This document shows positions 38,411-52,035 of a stretch of 64,000 nucleotides of DNA, piece by piece. This stretch comes from Apus apus. Its lineage: Eukaryota; Chordata; Aves; Apodiformes; Apodidae. The notes under the pieces are model-generated. The model made no database searches. It was given only the letters and a program-made list of their open reading frames with translations, and was not told the DNA's origin. A program made the position numbers and the translations under genes. Every line of letters begins with the position of its first letter. Within the stretch, counting starts at the first letter, position 1. The DNA lies in the NCBI RefSeq assembly GCF_020740795.1, contig NC_067285.1:109765652-109829651 (forward strand). Reading direction: 5' to 3'.

Positions 38411-38870
38411 CGGAGGGCTATGAAGGGACTGGAACACTTGCCTTACCTGGAAAGGCTAAGAGACCTGGGGCTTTTCAGTCTAGAGAGGAGAAGAGTGAGA
38501 GTGGGATCTAATTAACATCTATAAATACATGAGGGCTGGGCATCAAGAGGGCAGGGACATCCTCTTTTCACTTGTGCCCTGTGATAGGACAAGGGGCAAT
38601 GGACTCAAACTCGAGCATGAGAAGTTCCACCTCAACATGAGGAAGAACTTCTTTACTGTGAGGGTAACAGAGCACTGGAACAGGCTCCCTAGAGAGGTTG
38701 TGCAGTCTCCTTCTCTGGAGACTTTCAAGATCTGTCTGGATGCCTTTCTGAGTGATCTTCCCTGGTTGTATTGTTTTTTGATGCTTTTTTCGTTCTGCTC
38801 CAGCAGGGGGGTTGGACTCAATGACCTTCAGAGGTCCCTTCCAACCCCTAACATTCTGTGATTCTGTGAT
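38411..38870 (+). repeat. CR1 fragment with ORF2 remnant
   Basis: Sense CR1 ending 'aacattctgtgattctgtga'. The frame at 38529-38861 keeps the ORF2 C-terminal pattern (CDRTRGNGLKLEHEKFHLN, then NFFTVRVTEHWNRLP). It is 5'-truncated. Confidence 0.94.
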
Positions 38871-39334
38871 ATCCTAGTTAGCGTTGTGCCAATTTGAGAC
38901 CCATCTCATGAGGCCAGTGTGATGTTGGTCACCTTGTTGGAGAAAGCACAGGGTAGCAGTAAGAAGAGCTTAGAGGAGGGAAATGAAAAAAAAATCAGCC
39001 CTTTGAAAAAGCCTCTGTTGAAAGAAATGAATCCAAGATAGGCTGTAAAGGGTGTCTGTTGCTCAGGCTTTCCTACTCACACTGGAGCAAAACCCTCCTA
39101 ATGAAACACATTTTGAAGTGAGGAAAGAAAACTCCTCTGAACAAATACAGAAACAGCTGGAAAAACTTCACCCAGGAGATTTTCTTGAGAAAAGCACAGC
39201 AAACTAAAGGAACTGATACTTTTAAGGACAACGAAATAGCAGTGGTTTCTCTGGCCTGAAAATATAACTAGGGAGCACGTTTCCAAATGCACAGTCATCA
39301 TGTGGGAAGAGGACAACAGGAGGGCTGGTAGAAA

Positions 39335-39534
39335 TTATGAAATATTTCTTCACTAAAAGGGTTGTCAGACACTGTTGGGCCCAGGTAAGTGGTGGAGTTC
39401 TCATCACTGGAGGTATTTAAAAGACATAGATGTGATGCATAGGGATGTGGTTTAAGGGTGGACTTGGCAGTGCTGAGCTAGTGGTTGGACTTGATGATGT
39501 CTTTTTCCAACCAAAATGTTTCTATGATTCTTTG
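39335..39534 (+). repeat. Diverged CR1 fragment
   Basis: Sense: 'tatttcttcactaaaaggg', 'ggttggacttgatgatg', 'ttttccaacc' and the tail 'tttctatgattctttg'. Older than most copies here. Confidence 0.82.
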
Positions 39535-41701
39535 AAATGCTTGGGTTGGGGACAGCTGGAGTGGAAGTAGCCAGCTGCAGAGGTGGACACAGTAGGGACC
39601 TCCTCTTGGAGGTGGTGAAGGTTTTGGGGAACCCAAGAAACATTTTCAACAGGCTAGGAGCCAGTGGTGGTTTTACCACCTCATTATTTTAAGATAGACT
39701 GACTTACCTCCAGCTGAGCTCTGCCTAAGAGGCAGATAAACCTTTGTGCCTTGGCTTCTAAGTTGGTCTATCCTGGAAAGAAACCTTTCCTTCTGTGAGC
39801 AGCAGTGTGACTGCTGACTGTGAAGGTTGTCTGCCTTCATCCTTGAAGCTGTTAGACTGTGTATCAGGCAGATGATTGCCTGGCTCTGATTTGGCAATCC
39901 CTGTGGAGCAGTTACTCCCTGCATGGACACTGATGTAGCCTAGCTCAGATTTAGCTCACACAAAGCTTTGTACTTTTCTAACCAAACACCAGGCAGGAGT
40001 GCTAGATGGCTTAGGAAAGGCTGGCATTGCCCTGTGCAAGAGTCTTTTTTGTCCTTAAAGGTCAAAAACTTGTTACAGACAGTGCAGCAAGAAAATAAAA
40101 GTATTCCTGACTGCTTTCCCCAGCATATGTTCTTTGAATGCTCCTACCTGGATCCTTGCTCTCTCTTTGGAGAACCACGGTACTGCACTGGTGGATTGAA
40201 CTTCACATGGAAACCAGCCCCATCTGCCATCCAGTCTTCTCTGAGCCAAGAATCTTCTAAAAAATAATGTCCTGATGTGGCAAGTTTACCCCAGGCATGG
40301 ATCAATATGTCTACAAGACCTGTCTGCGGCTTCCTGTACCATCTCTTCTGCACCTGCCCGTTCAGACTGTGAAGAAAGCTCGATGGGGGGAGAGCTGCAA
40401 AGTAGTTTTGTAAACCAGATTGTTTTCTCTCATTCTGAAGCTTTGGAGCTTTTGAAGAACTTCAGAAGAACAGTTCATTATACAATTCCATCTGAGGCTC
40501 TTTCCAGCCATAGATAAATTTTGCTCTCTGTTTCCCGTATAATTTCCTTATATTTCCATTCCCTTAATCCCATTTCCTCTTCCTCCCAATGCTCTGACGT
40601 GCAGTCATCTTGCTGATCTGGTAAGTTTTTCATTTTCCACTGAGAAATGACTCATTCATTACAGTAGGGGTTCCAGCTCTTCACCAACTCCTTACAGATG
40701 CCCTTTGAACAGAGCTTTGAATGGGCTTCATGAATAATAATACAAAAATAACCCAGTGGTGTGATTTGACTTTGGCTCTTGGAAGCTCATAAATCATCTT
40801 AAGCACCATCAGTTAAAACAGTCCACTGTGGAGAAGAGCATGCGTTTGCCAAGCCAGAAATAGGCTCTGTGCAACCTGTTCTCAAGACTTTTAAATCCAA
40901 ACAAGTGGGGAAAGTAGGTCATTTTGGTCACATGTAGAGACTTGGACAGGGCATCCATTTCTTTGAGAGCTTGGAGACATCCGTATTAACGCTGTGAAGA
41001 TGTCACAGTGCAGATGGCTCATGCCCAGCAGGGAACGGCACAGCTCAGAGGCAGAGGGTGTTCTTTGGGTTCAGCCTGCAGATGTCTTGGAATGGAAGAG
41101 GGTCAGAGATATACACAAGAGGCAAATGTCTTGACCACCATATAGCAGGATGAACGGCTTGGCTTTGAGATCTCTTTTCCAGTTTAGGAGGTGGGAGCAA
41201 GGTGGATGGAGAATGTCAGTGGTGGTTGGCTGGTCAGCCCCAGTGAGGTAACCGAGCAAAGGGCAGTGAAGTGCTGCCTCTTTGGGCTGAATCACGAGGG
41301 ACTGAGGGGATGAGCAACCCAGCAGTCTTGGCTTTGCTTTTTGTCCATGATCTTGAGAAGACCTCCTGGAAAGAGGAGCAGGAAGGTTCAACAGGAGTGT
41401 AGAAGCACATGAGCGTGGGAAGATGAAGGGAATAAATTTGCTTCACGGGAGCTGCTCTGTGCAATGCAGCTTTGTGCAGCTGCATGCAGCTTATTTGTAA
41501 GCAACACTTTAGTCCCCCCGTGCACATCTTCATGACTGCTTTGGGATTAATTTTTCCTCTTCTATTTCTACCCTATTATTAATCAGTGACTGCCAGACAA
41601 CAAACCAGTCCTGGTAATTTTTTTTTTGAATGATTTTTTTCTTTAATTTGCCTTTCTGTTTCTCTGCTTTCAACCATAGTTTTGTTTTTATTTTTTTGAT
41701 G

Positions 41702-41738
41702 TTGTTTTGTTTGCTTGTTTGTTTGTTTTGTTTTTCAG
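41702..41738 (+). repeat. (TTTG)n-like low-complexity tract
   Basis: Imperfect tetranucleotide repeat of about nine units. Confidence 0.85.
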
Positions 41739-42279
41739 GGAGAGGAGAAATGCTTCTTTTCATGAGATGCTTTTTTTTTGTGAGAATAGTCCCTTTATAG
41801 TTGTCTTATTGTGGGTGCCATGCTAAGTGTATCACATCTATAATTCCAGTAGTACTTTTCAGGCTGGAAGAATCTGGTGTTAGTATGGACTAAGACAGAC
41901 TCAGTGACACAAGTGCTAGAGAAAGATGTGCAAGGTTATTTTTACTCATCTCTGATAACTTGATCTGAAATGCATATGAAGGTGGTGGTGATGCTGAATA
42001 AAAGCCTAGGGGAGTGGATGGGGAGTTTCATGCTGTGAAGTGCAATTAGGAGGACTCAGGAGGAGCATGTAGCCCAGAGGAAAGACCCTCTTACCCTGTG
42101 GAGACAGGCTCAATTGCAGGATATCTCAATAGGCAGTTTTAGCCCGTTCTGCTTCACCTGTCCCAGTCTTTCAACTGCACCTGAAGCTGATCCTGAAGGA
42201 GTTCTGATTTTCTGGTGAGCTGATTTAAGAGTTTGGGTCCTCAACAGTTACTCCATCACCCAGTAGCATTTCCCAGATG

Positions 42280-42872
42280 TCATAGAACCCTAGAATCGTT
42301 TGTGTTGGAAGAGACCTTAAATACCATCTAGTTCAAACCCCCTGCATGGGCAGGGACACCTCCCACTAGACCAGGTTGCTCCAAGCCCCATCCAAACCAT
42401 TACCCCTTGTCCTATCACTACACACCCTGGTAAAAAACCCCTTCCCAGCTTTCCTGTAGCTCCTTCAGGTTCTGGAAGGCCACTATGAGGTCTTCTAGGA
42501 ACCTTCTCTTCTCCAGACTGAATAGCCCCAACTCTCTCAGCCTGTTGTCACAGGGGAGGGGCTCCAGCCCTCTCATCATCTTCATAGCCCTTGTCTGGAC
42601 TCACTCCAAGAGCTTTATGTCCTTTCTGTCTTAAGGGCTCCAGAAATACTCCAGGTGGGGTCTCACTAGAGCAGAGTAGAGGGGCAGAATCACCTCCCTC
42701 AACCTGCTGGCCACTCTTCTTTTGATACATCTGAGGACATGGTTGGTTTCTGGGCTGCAAGTGCACATTACTGACTCATGTTGAGCTTTTCGTCGACCAA
42801 CACCCCCAGGTCCTTCTCCCCAGGGCTGTGCTCAATCAATTTTCCACCCAACCTGTACCTGTGCCTGGATTG
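42280..42872 (-). repeat. CR1 fragment with internal deletion
   Basis: Antisense CR1 starting 'catagaaccctagaatcg'. At about 42393 the 'caagccccatcc' block jumps to 'aaaccattaccccttgtcc', so roughly 150 bases of the element are missing. The minus strand at its 5' end still encodes the ORF2 pattern [16 protein letters not shown]. Confidence 0.92.
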
Positions 42873-45177
42873 CCCTCTCTGTCTTCTAGCAGTTCCTTTA
42901 TGAAATGCCACATTGGTCTTGCAGGAACAGAAGTGAAAGGAGAAGGAGTGCTTCCTGACAGGTAAAGGTATTTCTTTCCTCTCTTTTTTGGTGTTTAAGG
43001 GCTGTTGGTTCTGCTCGTGAGGAATGGTATAAATGACAGAGCAGTGTCTCACCTGTGAGAAGCAGTGGGTGAGCCCTGCCTTGCTCCAGAGCTGGTTGCT
43101 GTTGCTTTGGCACCACTTTTGGGAGATGAATGTACAGTTGGTCTGGCATTATTGGAGCCTGTTACTGCAAAAATCGGATCTTTTTGGTCCTAAAGTGCTC
43201 ATTCTAAGGAGCTTTACTGGCTGTTCAGGTGGGAAACAGAACAGTAAAATTTGCTAGGCAAACTGGGCTTGAACCATCATCACTGCAGGTTCAAGGATCA
43301 CTCATCGTCCTTTTCTTCATGGCCTGGTGAACACAGCAGTGTTTGATGGAGACTAGATAAAGTGTGATGGATCCAGCTGCACCATAATGTGCTGCTTGCA
43401 TCTCTGCCAATGTCATAGCTCAAATCTGGTTCAGCATTTCAATGTTTCGACTAAACTGATATCCTGAAATATTGTGCCTGCTAATTGTGACATAAATGCT
43501 TGAACTCAGTGGAAATTTGGTGGCTGACTGTGATTAATTGTCATATTTTAGTACCGTTGATGCTATGGACTGTAAAGTTTTTTTTTCAACAAAATGCCAG
43601 CTAAAAGGAAAGTTTAATGTATTAAAAGGCAGGAATGGTAAAATTGTCTGGGCAGAACACCAAGCTTGGGACTGGCTTTTAATTTTTGTTTTTTTTCACT
43701 TTCTTTGCTGCTGAGTAACTGTAGTAAATTTGCTGGGTCTTTCTTTGCCTACTTTATCTAAATTCAGCTCAAGAGAGAGACTGTCTCTTCAAACCCATCT
43801 ATATGGAGCCTCAAGAAATGGGGCTGTAAATACTGCAGACATAATGGTAATTCAGGCTCCTCACAAATGTGTCTAAAATATGGTTATATCTTAGAGCACA
43901 CAGCAACTGAGGTGAGAGAAGAGCCAGCTGAGGAAGGTCAAGGATGAGGCTGGGAAAGTGAAGGGGGATTTCCATGGTGACCTGAGAGCCAAGCAAGGTG
44001 GCGAGAATGATGGGACTGGTCACTGTCTGAAGCACTGGTGAAGAAAGGAGAGCCACTGGCACAGTGGGACCTCTTCCTGGGCAGTGACACCTCTCCCATG
44101 GGCTGGAGTGGTAACCAGTGATTTTCTTGTATATGAATACATAGAGAAATGTGGCTGTTTGATGATGGGCTCAGTGCAGCCTTTCAGGTGACACAGACCT
44201 TGCCCCTGACTTCTGCCATCTGATACCTTGTTTTGGTTGCCCAAAACTGATCTGGTGGGAGCCAGACAATAATCAAACCCATTTCTTTTCATTTTTCATG
44301 TATTGAGCTCAAAATCACTTCCCTGTGACCTCTGTCTACTTCTTTCAAGACATGGTTTTCTTGGCACTGAGACCACCTACTCCAGGTGGTTGCTCCCCTG
44401 TGTTGCTGCAGTTCCCTGCTCAATCAGGATCAGGTTAAACACAACCCCATGTCCATGGTGTCTTTAGGGGAAACAAGGGGCTTAATTGCTCCCTTTTGTA
44501 AGAAGAGAACATCTGGAGAACCCATCAGTTCTACTGAATTTTGGGACTGTCTGTGGACTCCAGACCTCTTCAAAGACACTTCTCGGAGTAATGTTTTAAA
44601 AGAGATCATTTCTAGCTGTTATCACTTCTTGTATTTTAGTAACAATAAAATCTGGGAGATGGCTTGATTCCTGTTAATGTTCTGTGCCATGTTATTTGCT
44701 TGTGCTGAGCTTGGGGATTAAAAATACTGACCTTGTCCAACTAGAGAGTCGGGGCAAATCTGTAGAAACTGTGTGATTACTCAACAGACTTTAGCATCAA
44801 TGTGAAGTAACACGGAAGGCTGAACTGCGGTTTTTAGTGGAAGGTATTGCTGAAAACTAGCAAATTTACTGTTAGTATCCTTTAAATACTTCCAGTTTAG
44901 GTGCTGGTGGGCAGTGGAGAAGGTGTAGGAGAGAGCATGGGCAGCCCTGCATAGGTGAGGGCAGAACCTTGGCTTAGGGTAGACATGGGTCAGGGTAGCA
45001 TGTCATGGTCCAGCTCCAGGATACATCAACCTACCAACAGGAGTTTTGGTAGGGACTACAGCTGAAATGCATTTTAAGCACTGGTAGAACCAGCCTTTTA
45101 ATATGGCAGAAGATATTTCTGTTTTCGAGACCCTTCTTCACGTGAGAGAGATGGACCTGGCTGTGATGGTGCTGCGA
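42873..45177. other. Gene-free stretch
   Basis: No exon or repeat recognised on either strand; T runs at 43580-43588 and 43688-43697. Confidence 0.5.
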
Positions 45178-45690
45178 GGTGCTGGAGCATGTCCAGAGAA
45201 GTGCAACAAAGCTGGTGAAGGGTCTAGAGAACAAGGCATACAAGGAGCAGCTGAGGGAACTGGGGATGTTTAGCTTGAAGAAGAGGAAGCTGAGGGAGAG
45301 CTCAGTGCCCCCTACAACTACCTGAAAGGAGGTTGGCCGCTTCTCCCAAGTAAATAATGACAGGAGCAGAGGAAATAGCCTAAAGTTGCAGCAGGGGAGG
45401 TTCAGATTGGGTATTAGGAAGAATTTCTGTACTGAGAGAGTGGTCAGGCACTGGCACAGCCTGCCCAGGGAGGGGTGGGGTCACTGTCCCTGGATATATT
45501 CAAGACATGTGTAGATGTGGCACTTCAGGGCATGCTCTAGTGGTCAAGATTGTAGGGTTTTTTGTGGGTGTTTATTGGTGGAGTATATGTGATTGTTTGT
45601 GTTTGCTTGTTTATTTTTGTGCTGATGATTTGACTTGGTGATTTCAGAGGTTCTTTCCAACCATCCATGATGATTTTGTGATTCTGTGGG
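45178..45690 (+). repeat. CR1 fragment (diverged subfamily)
   Basis: Sense CR1 with 'ggtgctggagcatgtccaga', 'gagcagctgagggaactggg', 'gggtattaggaagaa', 'gtggtcaggcactgg' and the end 'ttctttccaaccatccatga'. A T/G-rich patch (45557-45620) is inserted or expanded before the 3' end. Confidence 0.88.
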
Positions 45691-48073
45691 TTGAGGAGAC
45701 ATAGATCAAGAAGAACTCCCTGGAGGGTCCAGTGACTTTAAAGGAGTGACCAGGTGCTATCTGAGGTGTCCCAAATGTCCCATTAGACAGAAGGGCATGG
45801 GGCTTCCATGGTCCTGTGTGGTTTTTGTCCTCTCTAGGAGGTTGTCTTTCACTCCAGTACATCTCAGATGGCCCAAAGTATCAATTTTGGGCATTGAATC
45901 ATGCCTGTGTATGTCTTTTCACCTTCTATACCTCAGAGTGGGGATTTGCACTCTGCTTCCCATTAAATGATTTGGGAGCTGGATAGACCCGCCAAAAGCT
46001 GTTTCTGATGCTTGTGAAATCAGCTTCTGTTTCTTTACAGCCAAGTCCTCTTTTCCCTACTGGAACAGTTTTAAGAGGTTTTTCAAGGGAATTGAGACAG
46101 GTTCTCTGTGTGCTTATTTAAAAGAGGCCACAAGTTCCTAATTTGCATGTAATCTCATCTCTTCAGTGCTGAGCAGAATGCTTTTAACAGTGTCAGAGAC
46201 ATATTTTAGCTGTAGGAAGTCCTTAACATAAGATCTGAGGCAGTGTGACTGCTTAAGCAATTGCTAAATGCCCTGTGTATCTGTTTCTATTGTTACTGTA
46301 TAGAAGATTTTTTGGAGGAAATTGGCAATTAATTGCAATAACAATAATGATTATTATTAGCTGTAGTAAGAATCATGATAGAACAGACTTTACCATCCAC
46401 ATAAAATGCCACCAAATGTAGATTAATGAAATCACTACAGAAAATATATGGGTATTAAATTCATAAAGTAATTTCCTTCAGTGTTGTTACCATATCTTCT
46501 AGTGTAATCCAAGAAAATAGATGCTCACAGTGCAGCTATAAATATTCATCTGTGCAACGAGCTTCCAGTCTCTCATCTCCCACTATTCCATGATCAGTAA
46601 TGGTGTTGTGCTATTTCCTTCAAAGCCAGGTGTGAGAAGACATCAGGTGCACAACAGCAAGGCTAGAGAGAACAGTTACTGAAATTAAATTCACTCCTGT
46701 TGAATCCTTAGAAACCTTCCTTATCTCCAGAGCCACGCTTGTGAAGAAATGTTTTTATAATTTATTTGGCCGTTAAGAGGAATAAAAGGGCTCTTGGGCC
46801 TGTTTCATCCTGGAATAAAGGATGTGGACATGTGCAATGCCCTGCACGAGGTGCCCCAGATCCTGCCTGCTGGCTCCTACCTCCTGAGTGAATGCAAACA
46901 GCATTATGTTCCCTAAAGGAGTTTTGTAGTTAGAAAGAATTATATGGTAATAAGAGTTATATAGGTGCAATACACCTGGGATGTATAAAAATGCTCAAAT
47001 TGCAACCCTTTCAAAGAAGTTATCATCCTTGGAAGTGACTATAAACATATGTGAACATTGAACTGAGGACTGGAAGGGAAGAAAAGTCACCTGATGTTTT
47101 CTATTTGATTTTCCCCTTCTCCTCTGCTGTGAAATTCAAAGTTATATCAAAACCTATTGAGGTAACCCAGAGCTCTGTATGATGGAGCAATACCATCTTA
47201 TGAGAAACCATAATGCTGGTAAGAAGCCATAACCATACAAATAACACTCCCCTCTCTCAAAATAAATGACCATAACAAAAAAAAAAATCTATAAATGCAG
47301 CTCTACACACACAACTAGATTTCATTTTTGCTTTTAAGAGATATGTCAGGAATCCTACTGACATTTTAATTAATTCTATTATATAGCTATTATATATTTG
47401 TTTTCTAACCCCCTGAGAAAAATATTAAACAACATATATTTGTACTTTTAATGAAGTAAGAAAAAATATATTTCTGTTCCACTTCTGCTTTCACTCTTCA
47501 ATCTGTTCTTTAAAAAGTAGATTCAAATATTTGCTTAATTTGGAAATTTCCTGCTGAAAAATAATGTAAAGGTTACTACAAAGAAGATTTCACTGTAGAT
47601 TATAAATTACTTTTGACAAATCCTGTTTTCCAGCAGAAAAAAAAAAAAAAATCAAAGCATAATCTTGTCATCTTCCAAACACTGCAGTGAAGTTCCATAA
47701 TCTTTCATATCAAGTCAATTTCAGAGATGAATTTTCTCAACCATTCCAGAAGAATTAACATGGTAAAGCCTTCAGAAAACCCAAGCCGAGATTTTCATGG
47801 AGACTATCAGGCAAGCACTTCTTTTTTTAACCTCCAGGTGCATGCAAATCTGACTGAAACAAAATCTGAAAAATCTCCTTTCCAAAAGGCACAGAGATGG
47901 TAGTTGTGAAAAGATTTTTTTTTTCCTGTACAACTCAGCTGAGTTGTTCCACATCAGCTTTAATTTAAAATAAATACTTAAAAATAATTAAAATAATTAA
48001 CCAGTCACAACGATATGTTGTTCCAAATGTGCACATTCAAGGCACATGGCATTGGTGAGCTAATATCATATCA
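45691..48073. other. Gene-free, partly AT-rich stretch
   Basis: 46130-46560 resembles non-coding DNA under constraint (see findings). 47240-48000 is AT-rich with A runs at 47278-47288 and 47636-47651. No coding exon recognised. Confidence 0.5.
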
Positions 48074-48160
48074 GAGAATCACAGAATGGTTTGGGTTGGA
48101 AGGAACCTTAAAGATCATCTGGATCCAACCCCCTGCATTGTCAGGGACACCTCCCTCCTA
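48074..48160 (-). repeat. CR1 3' end fragment
   Basis: Antisense: 'agaatcacagaatggtttgg', 'accttaaagatcatctgg', 'caggga' and 'cacctccc'. Inverted relative to the next CR1, 160 bp away. Confidence 0.92.
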
Positions 48161-48319
48161 CTTCTCACCTTGCTTAACACAGTAACATACAGGGAAGATG
48201 GTTTCCAAAGACACAGGGACCTATGGGGGGTATTTTTTCCAAGAAACACGAGGGAAGGCAGCTGCAGATATAAGTCCTAGTACTTGTGAAGCTAGTTGCT
48301 TGCATATTTGCTTTGCCCC

Positions 48320-48478
48320 CACCCTGGAGGTGTTCAAGGCCAGGTTGGACAGGGCTTTGTGCAAACTGGTCTAGTGGGTGTGCAAGTGCCCTTGCAGGTG
48401 GTTTGGAGCTAGATGATCTTTAAGGTCCTTTCCAACTTTAACCATTCTATGATTCTTTGATTCTGTGATTCTGTGATT
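48320..48478 (+). repeat. CR1 3' end fragment
   Basis: Sense: 'ggaggtgttcaaggccagg', 'agatgatctttaaggtcc' and a long octamer tail 'attctatgattctttgattc'. Confidence 0.93.
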
Positions 48479-51400
48479 AATATTAATTACTTTAATATTT
48501 ATTATTTTTGCATTAACAAGAATAAAAAAATAAATAATAAAGTGAGCTGCTTTTGGAGAAGCAAGTTCCATTCCTTTCATGAGGTTAAAAACCTGTTTGC
48601 TAAGCTGATTGTTTTGAAAGGCTCATCCCTTTAAACTGAAACACATGAAATTAGTCTTGGGGAGCTGTGCTTACACAGCAACAAAACAAGCAAAATTTGA
48701 GCTATTGATTTTTTATTGCTAACACCAAAGTCCCTATCAACATAGTCAGAACCTTGGCAGGCTGGATGGAAGATGAATGACAGCTGTTGCACTACAGCCT
48801 TGGGGAACAGCTCCAGAGAGCTGTTCTTAACAACCATTTTACCTCTAAACCAGGTAAAGCAACATCCATGAATTAACTATTTATGCTGTGACTCTGCAGT
48901 AAATTCGGGCTACCATATTCTATTGATTTAGTATAACTGCAGTCATGTTTATGGCACAAAAACAGTGAGTTATAACATCATACTTTACCTTACACATTGA
49001 TTTTTTACAGTATCAAGTGGAAACAGGTTGGCTTATGAACCAGCTAAGAGCTGTAGATGTCAGATAGTTTCCTTGATGAAAACTTATTCCAGACTTAATT
49101 GATAAATACATCTCAAGGCTTTTTTTCCCTATTGCCTTTTCAAGAAAAGCCTAAATAATGTTTCTTGAAGGAAAGTCATTAGTACATTGCTATCCATACC
49201 CATCACCGAAGCTTGCTTCTCCTAGGATTTCTAATAAAACTCCTGAAATGCAACATACCAATCTAAAATGCATCAGAGTTGAGACAGATCCACCTGCATG
49301 GCTTTTGGAAGAAGATGGAGGGCACAGAGCAGGAGAACTGTGTGTGCAGTCCCCTGACTCTGGCTGGAGCTCTCCAGGACCTGCAGGACCCTTGATTGCA
49401 GTTTGGGGTTGTGAGATGCTGCTCGAATTGTGAGGCCATCAGTGATGTGGTGCCAGTGTGAGAGCTTCAGAGGGATTTATCTGGGGCAAAGCAAGTTGGT
49501 TGTGTGTAGGTTAAGGTGGGAGCATCCTGGGAACAGTCCTTGGTTTACCCAAGCTTTACTCAACTCTACCTTTGCTTCCTGAGCCTAAGCTTTTTAGCTT
49601 TTTCCTTTGAACTTCTCAGGGGTCTTGGTGGGAGACTGAGTGTGTGTGGGTGTTATTTTATGGCTTTGTGGGTGCTCTTGCTCTCTCTCTTTGCTCCTTG
49701 TGGCCAGCCCACTTCCAGTCTCAAAGCTGCAGTCATGATGGATCTGGGATGGTGGTGTTGCCTGTTGAAACTGATACTTGGGTTTTTCAGTTTTGTGACC
49801 TGCTACCTTGCTATCCTGTCACCCAGCCCTTTGTGCCTTAGTCAGAGGTATCCTTAGAGAACTACCAAGAACATAAATGAAGCTGCTTGGATGGGGGCAG
49901 GGGAAATGGCTCTTCCTCGCTGTTTTGTAGCTTCCGATTTCAAGAAGCTGAGGTGGTTTGCAGAAGCTCATTTCAGCACTTTGGAAAACTCCATCCTGGT
50001 TGCTGTTACAGCCAAGAGAGGATTAGTGAGCTTGTGTTGAAGGGATGCTAAAAGAAATGAGCTGATGGCAAGATCCCCTTGCAGTGGCCGAGGCTCAGAC
50101 ATCCAGGGCTGGCCTTGCTCCAAAGACCTCTGATACAAAGGCACAGAGCAATGGGACATGGAACAGAAGAGCTGCTCTTGGTCACACAGCATCTCTTAGC
50201 AGACTACAAAAAAGAACCAGCTCTCTGGCCTCCTTGACTTGCATTTCTTGAGGGGAAAGTCATCTGTGTCATGAGTTTCTCAGGTTCAGCTGCAAGACCA
50301 GGCTCAGGGTTTTCCCTCCCTCTGCATCTGCTGCCAGAACTTCCCAGCAATGTGTCTCTAGCACCATGCCAACTGCAGTGACTCCATCCAAGAAGCAGTA
50401 AGGGGAGAAGAGGAAGGAGGTACCTGGGAAGATGCAGGGCACATCCCTGTAGATAGGAAAACTTCCCAATGGGAAGTTTGAAATTCTTCTCCCTCCCTCT
50501 CCTCTGCCTGCGGAGCTCACCAGCTGGTCCAGCTGGCAGGACCCACCTTACAACACATGCAACGTAGCATGTAGCAAAGGTCTCAGCCTGCTTTTGTTCT
50601 GATGTAGTGCAAAACAAAAAAAAGATGGGCAGGGAGACATGAAAGGAAAATTCCTGATTTATATTTGCTTGCATGCAAGTTTCTTATTGTGTTTCTAAAC
50701 TGCACCTGATAGATTTTTATTGGACCAAGATGTAAAAGCTAAATTCGATTGCAGTCATGATTTCTGACCCACTGTTCCTGAGAGTTATCTCTTGCAGCAG
50801 AGTAACTACTTAATAGTGCATATCCCTTGTGTTCAGTCACAAAGGCTGCCTACAGGGTCTAGCATTTCTGAACGGAATGATTATCCCTTGCTAATTGCAC
50901 TCTCTAGACCAACATGGGGAACAGACATATGGTTAAAAGAATAGCTCCAATTTTTTTTCCTCCTCCCTTTGCCTTGGCTGCTTCTTGCTAACAACAGCAC
51001 TTCAGCTCTTGCCAGGCCGTGAAAAATGTTGTAAAATCCAAAGGAGTCAGGGAAAACAAAATTTGCAAACAGCAGCGTCCCCTGGCAGAAACATTGTTAG
51101 CCCTGTCATTTCAAGGTCCTTTTATGCCACATGGCCGAGTTTAGTAGTGGAGAAGTCATTACAATCAGCCTGGACAAAGCACTGGAAAATATGCATTAGG
51201 GAAAATCTTGCATTTGCCCTGAGATAGGCTTAATGACCTAATTGGTCTTTTAATGCAGTGGCAATAGCTGCAGAGAGGACATTTATCTTGCAGCAAGGAG
51301 ATGAGTCTCTGCAGGAGAGCTGGGCAGGGGTAGGGACTTTAAAATGCTGTAGCAACCTGCTCATGGAAAGTGTTTCAATGTTGTAGCTGCATGTGGCCCT

Positions 51401-51740
51401 TCAGACTAAGTCTGACCTCAGTTTTTATCTCCACTGGCCCTGCCAGGTACTCTCTTATCTGGCAGCACCTCTTTTCCAGTATGAATCTATACGTTAAGCA
51501 ATGTATGTGGCTTGACCTTTGGTTTAAATAACTCTTCCCATTTGCTGAGTCTTGCCTCTTGTCACCTTGTAAATAAAAATTCAATACAGCCTTTACACCC
51601 TGAGAAATCCCAGGGCGTTTATAAAAACCCTGCTTTCAGCAAGACTCTGAGCATTTCTCTTGCAGGCCAGGTGTCCCTTAAGGTGCCAGTGCATGGGTAT
51701 TTAAAGTGGGTTAATGACACTGTGGATGAGTTAACTATGT

Positions 51741-51808
51741 AGTCATAGAAAGCTGGGCTGGAAAAATGCTTGAGAGATCATAACCTTCACTGCCTTAAGA
51801 CAGGGTTA
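51741..51808 (-). repeat. Possible diverged CR1 3' end
   Basis: 'gtcatagaaagctgggctgg', then 'gagagatcat' and 'tgccttaagacaggg', follow antisense CR1 order but are short and diverged. Confidence 0.4.
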
Positions 51809-51968
51809 ACAGCACCTCAGCCTGTGCAGAGCTGTTTATTTTTTTTGGGAATTTGGTCAGGGAACATACTTAGGCTAGGCTAGGACAGGCTTCATCTCAT
51901 GGGAACACAGTGTCTACAGAGGGGAAGTTTGCTGAGCTGCCACTGCCCAAAGGCAGTGTAAAAATGGT

Positions 51969-52035
51969 GATTAATTAATAATTATTAAATAATTAATAAT
52001 TATTTAATAATAATAATTAATAATTAATAATATTT
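51969..52035. repeat. AT-only repeat, self-complementary
   Basis: Sixty-seven bases of almost only A and T in ATTAATA/TAATAAT units. Many sub-blocks are palindromic, so it can fold on itself. Confidence 0.9.

Larger units (their letters stand above)
38871..42279. other. Gene-free stretch
   Basis: It holds one diverged CR1 (39335-39534) and a TTTG-type low-complexity tract (41702-41738). Frames such as 39968-40267 plus are not recognised and lack splice context. Confidence 0.5.

Noticed and set aside
38543..38821. Minus-strand 92-aa frame, and similar antisense frames over other CR1 copies (for example 5110-5295, 17386-17721)
   Set aside because: These are antisense or sense shadows of CR1 repeats, not host genes.
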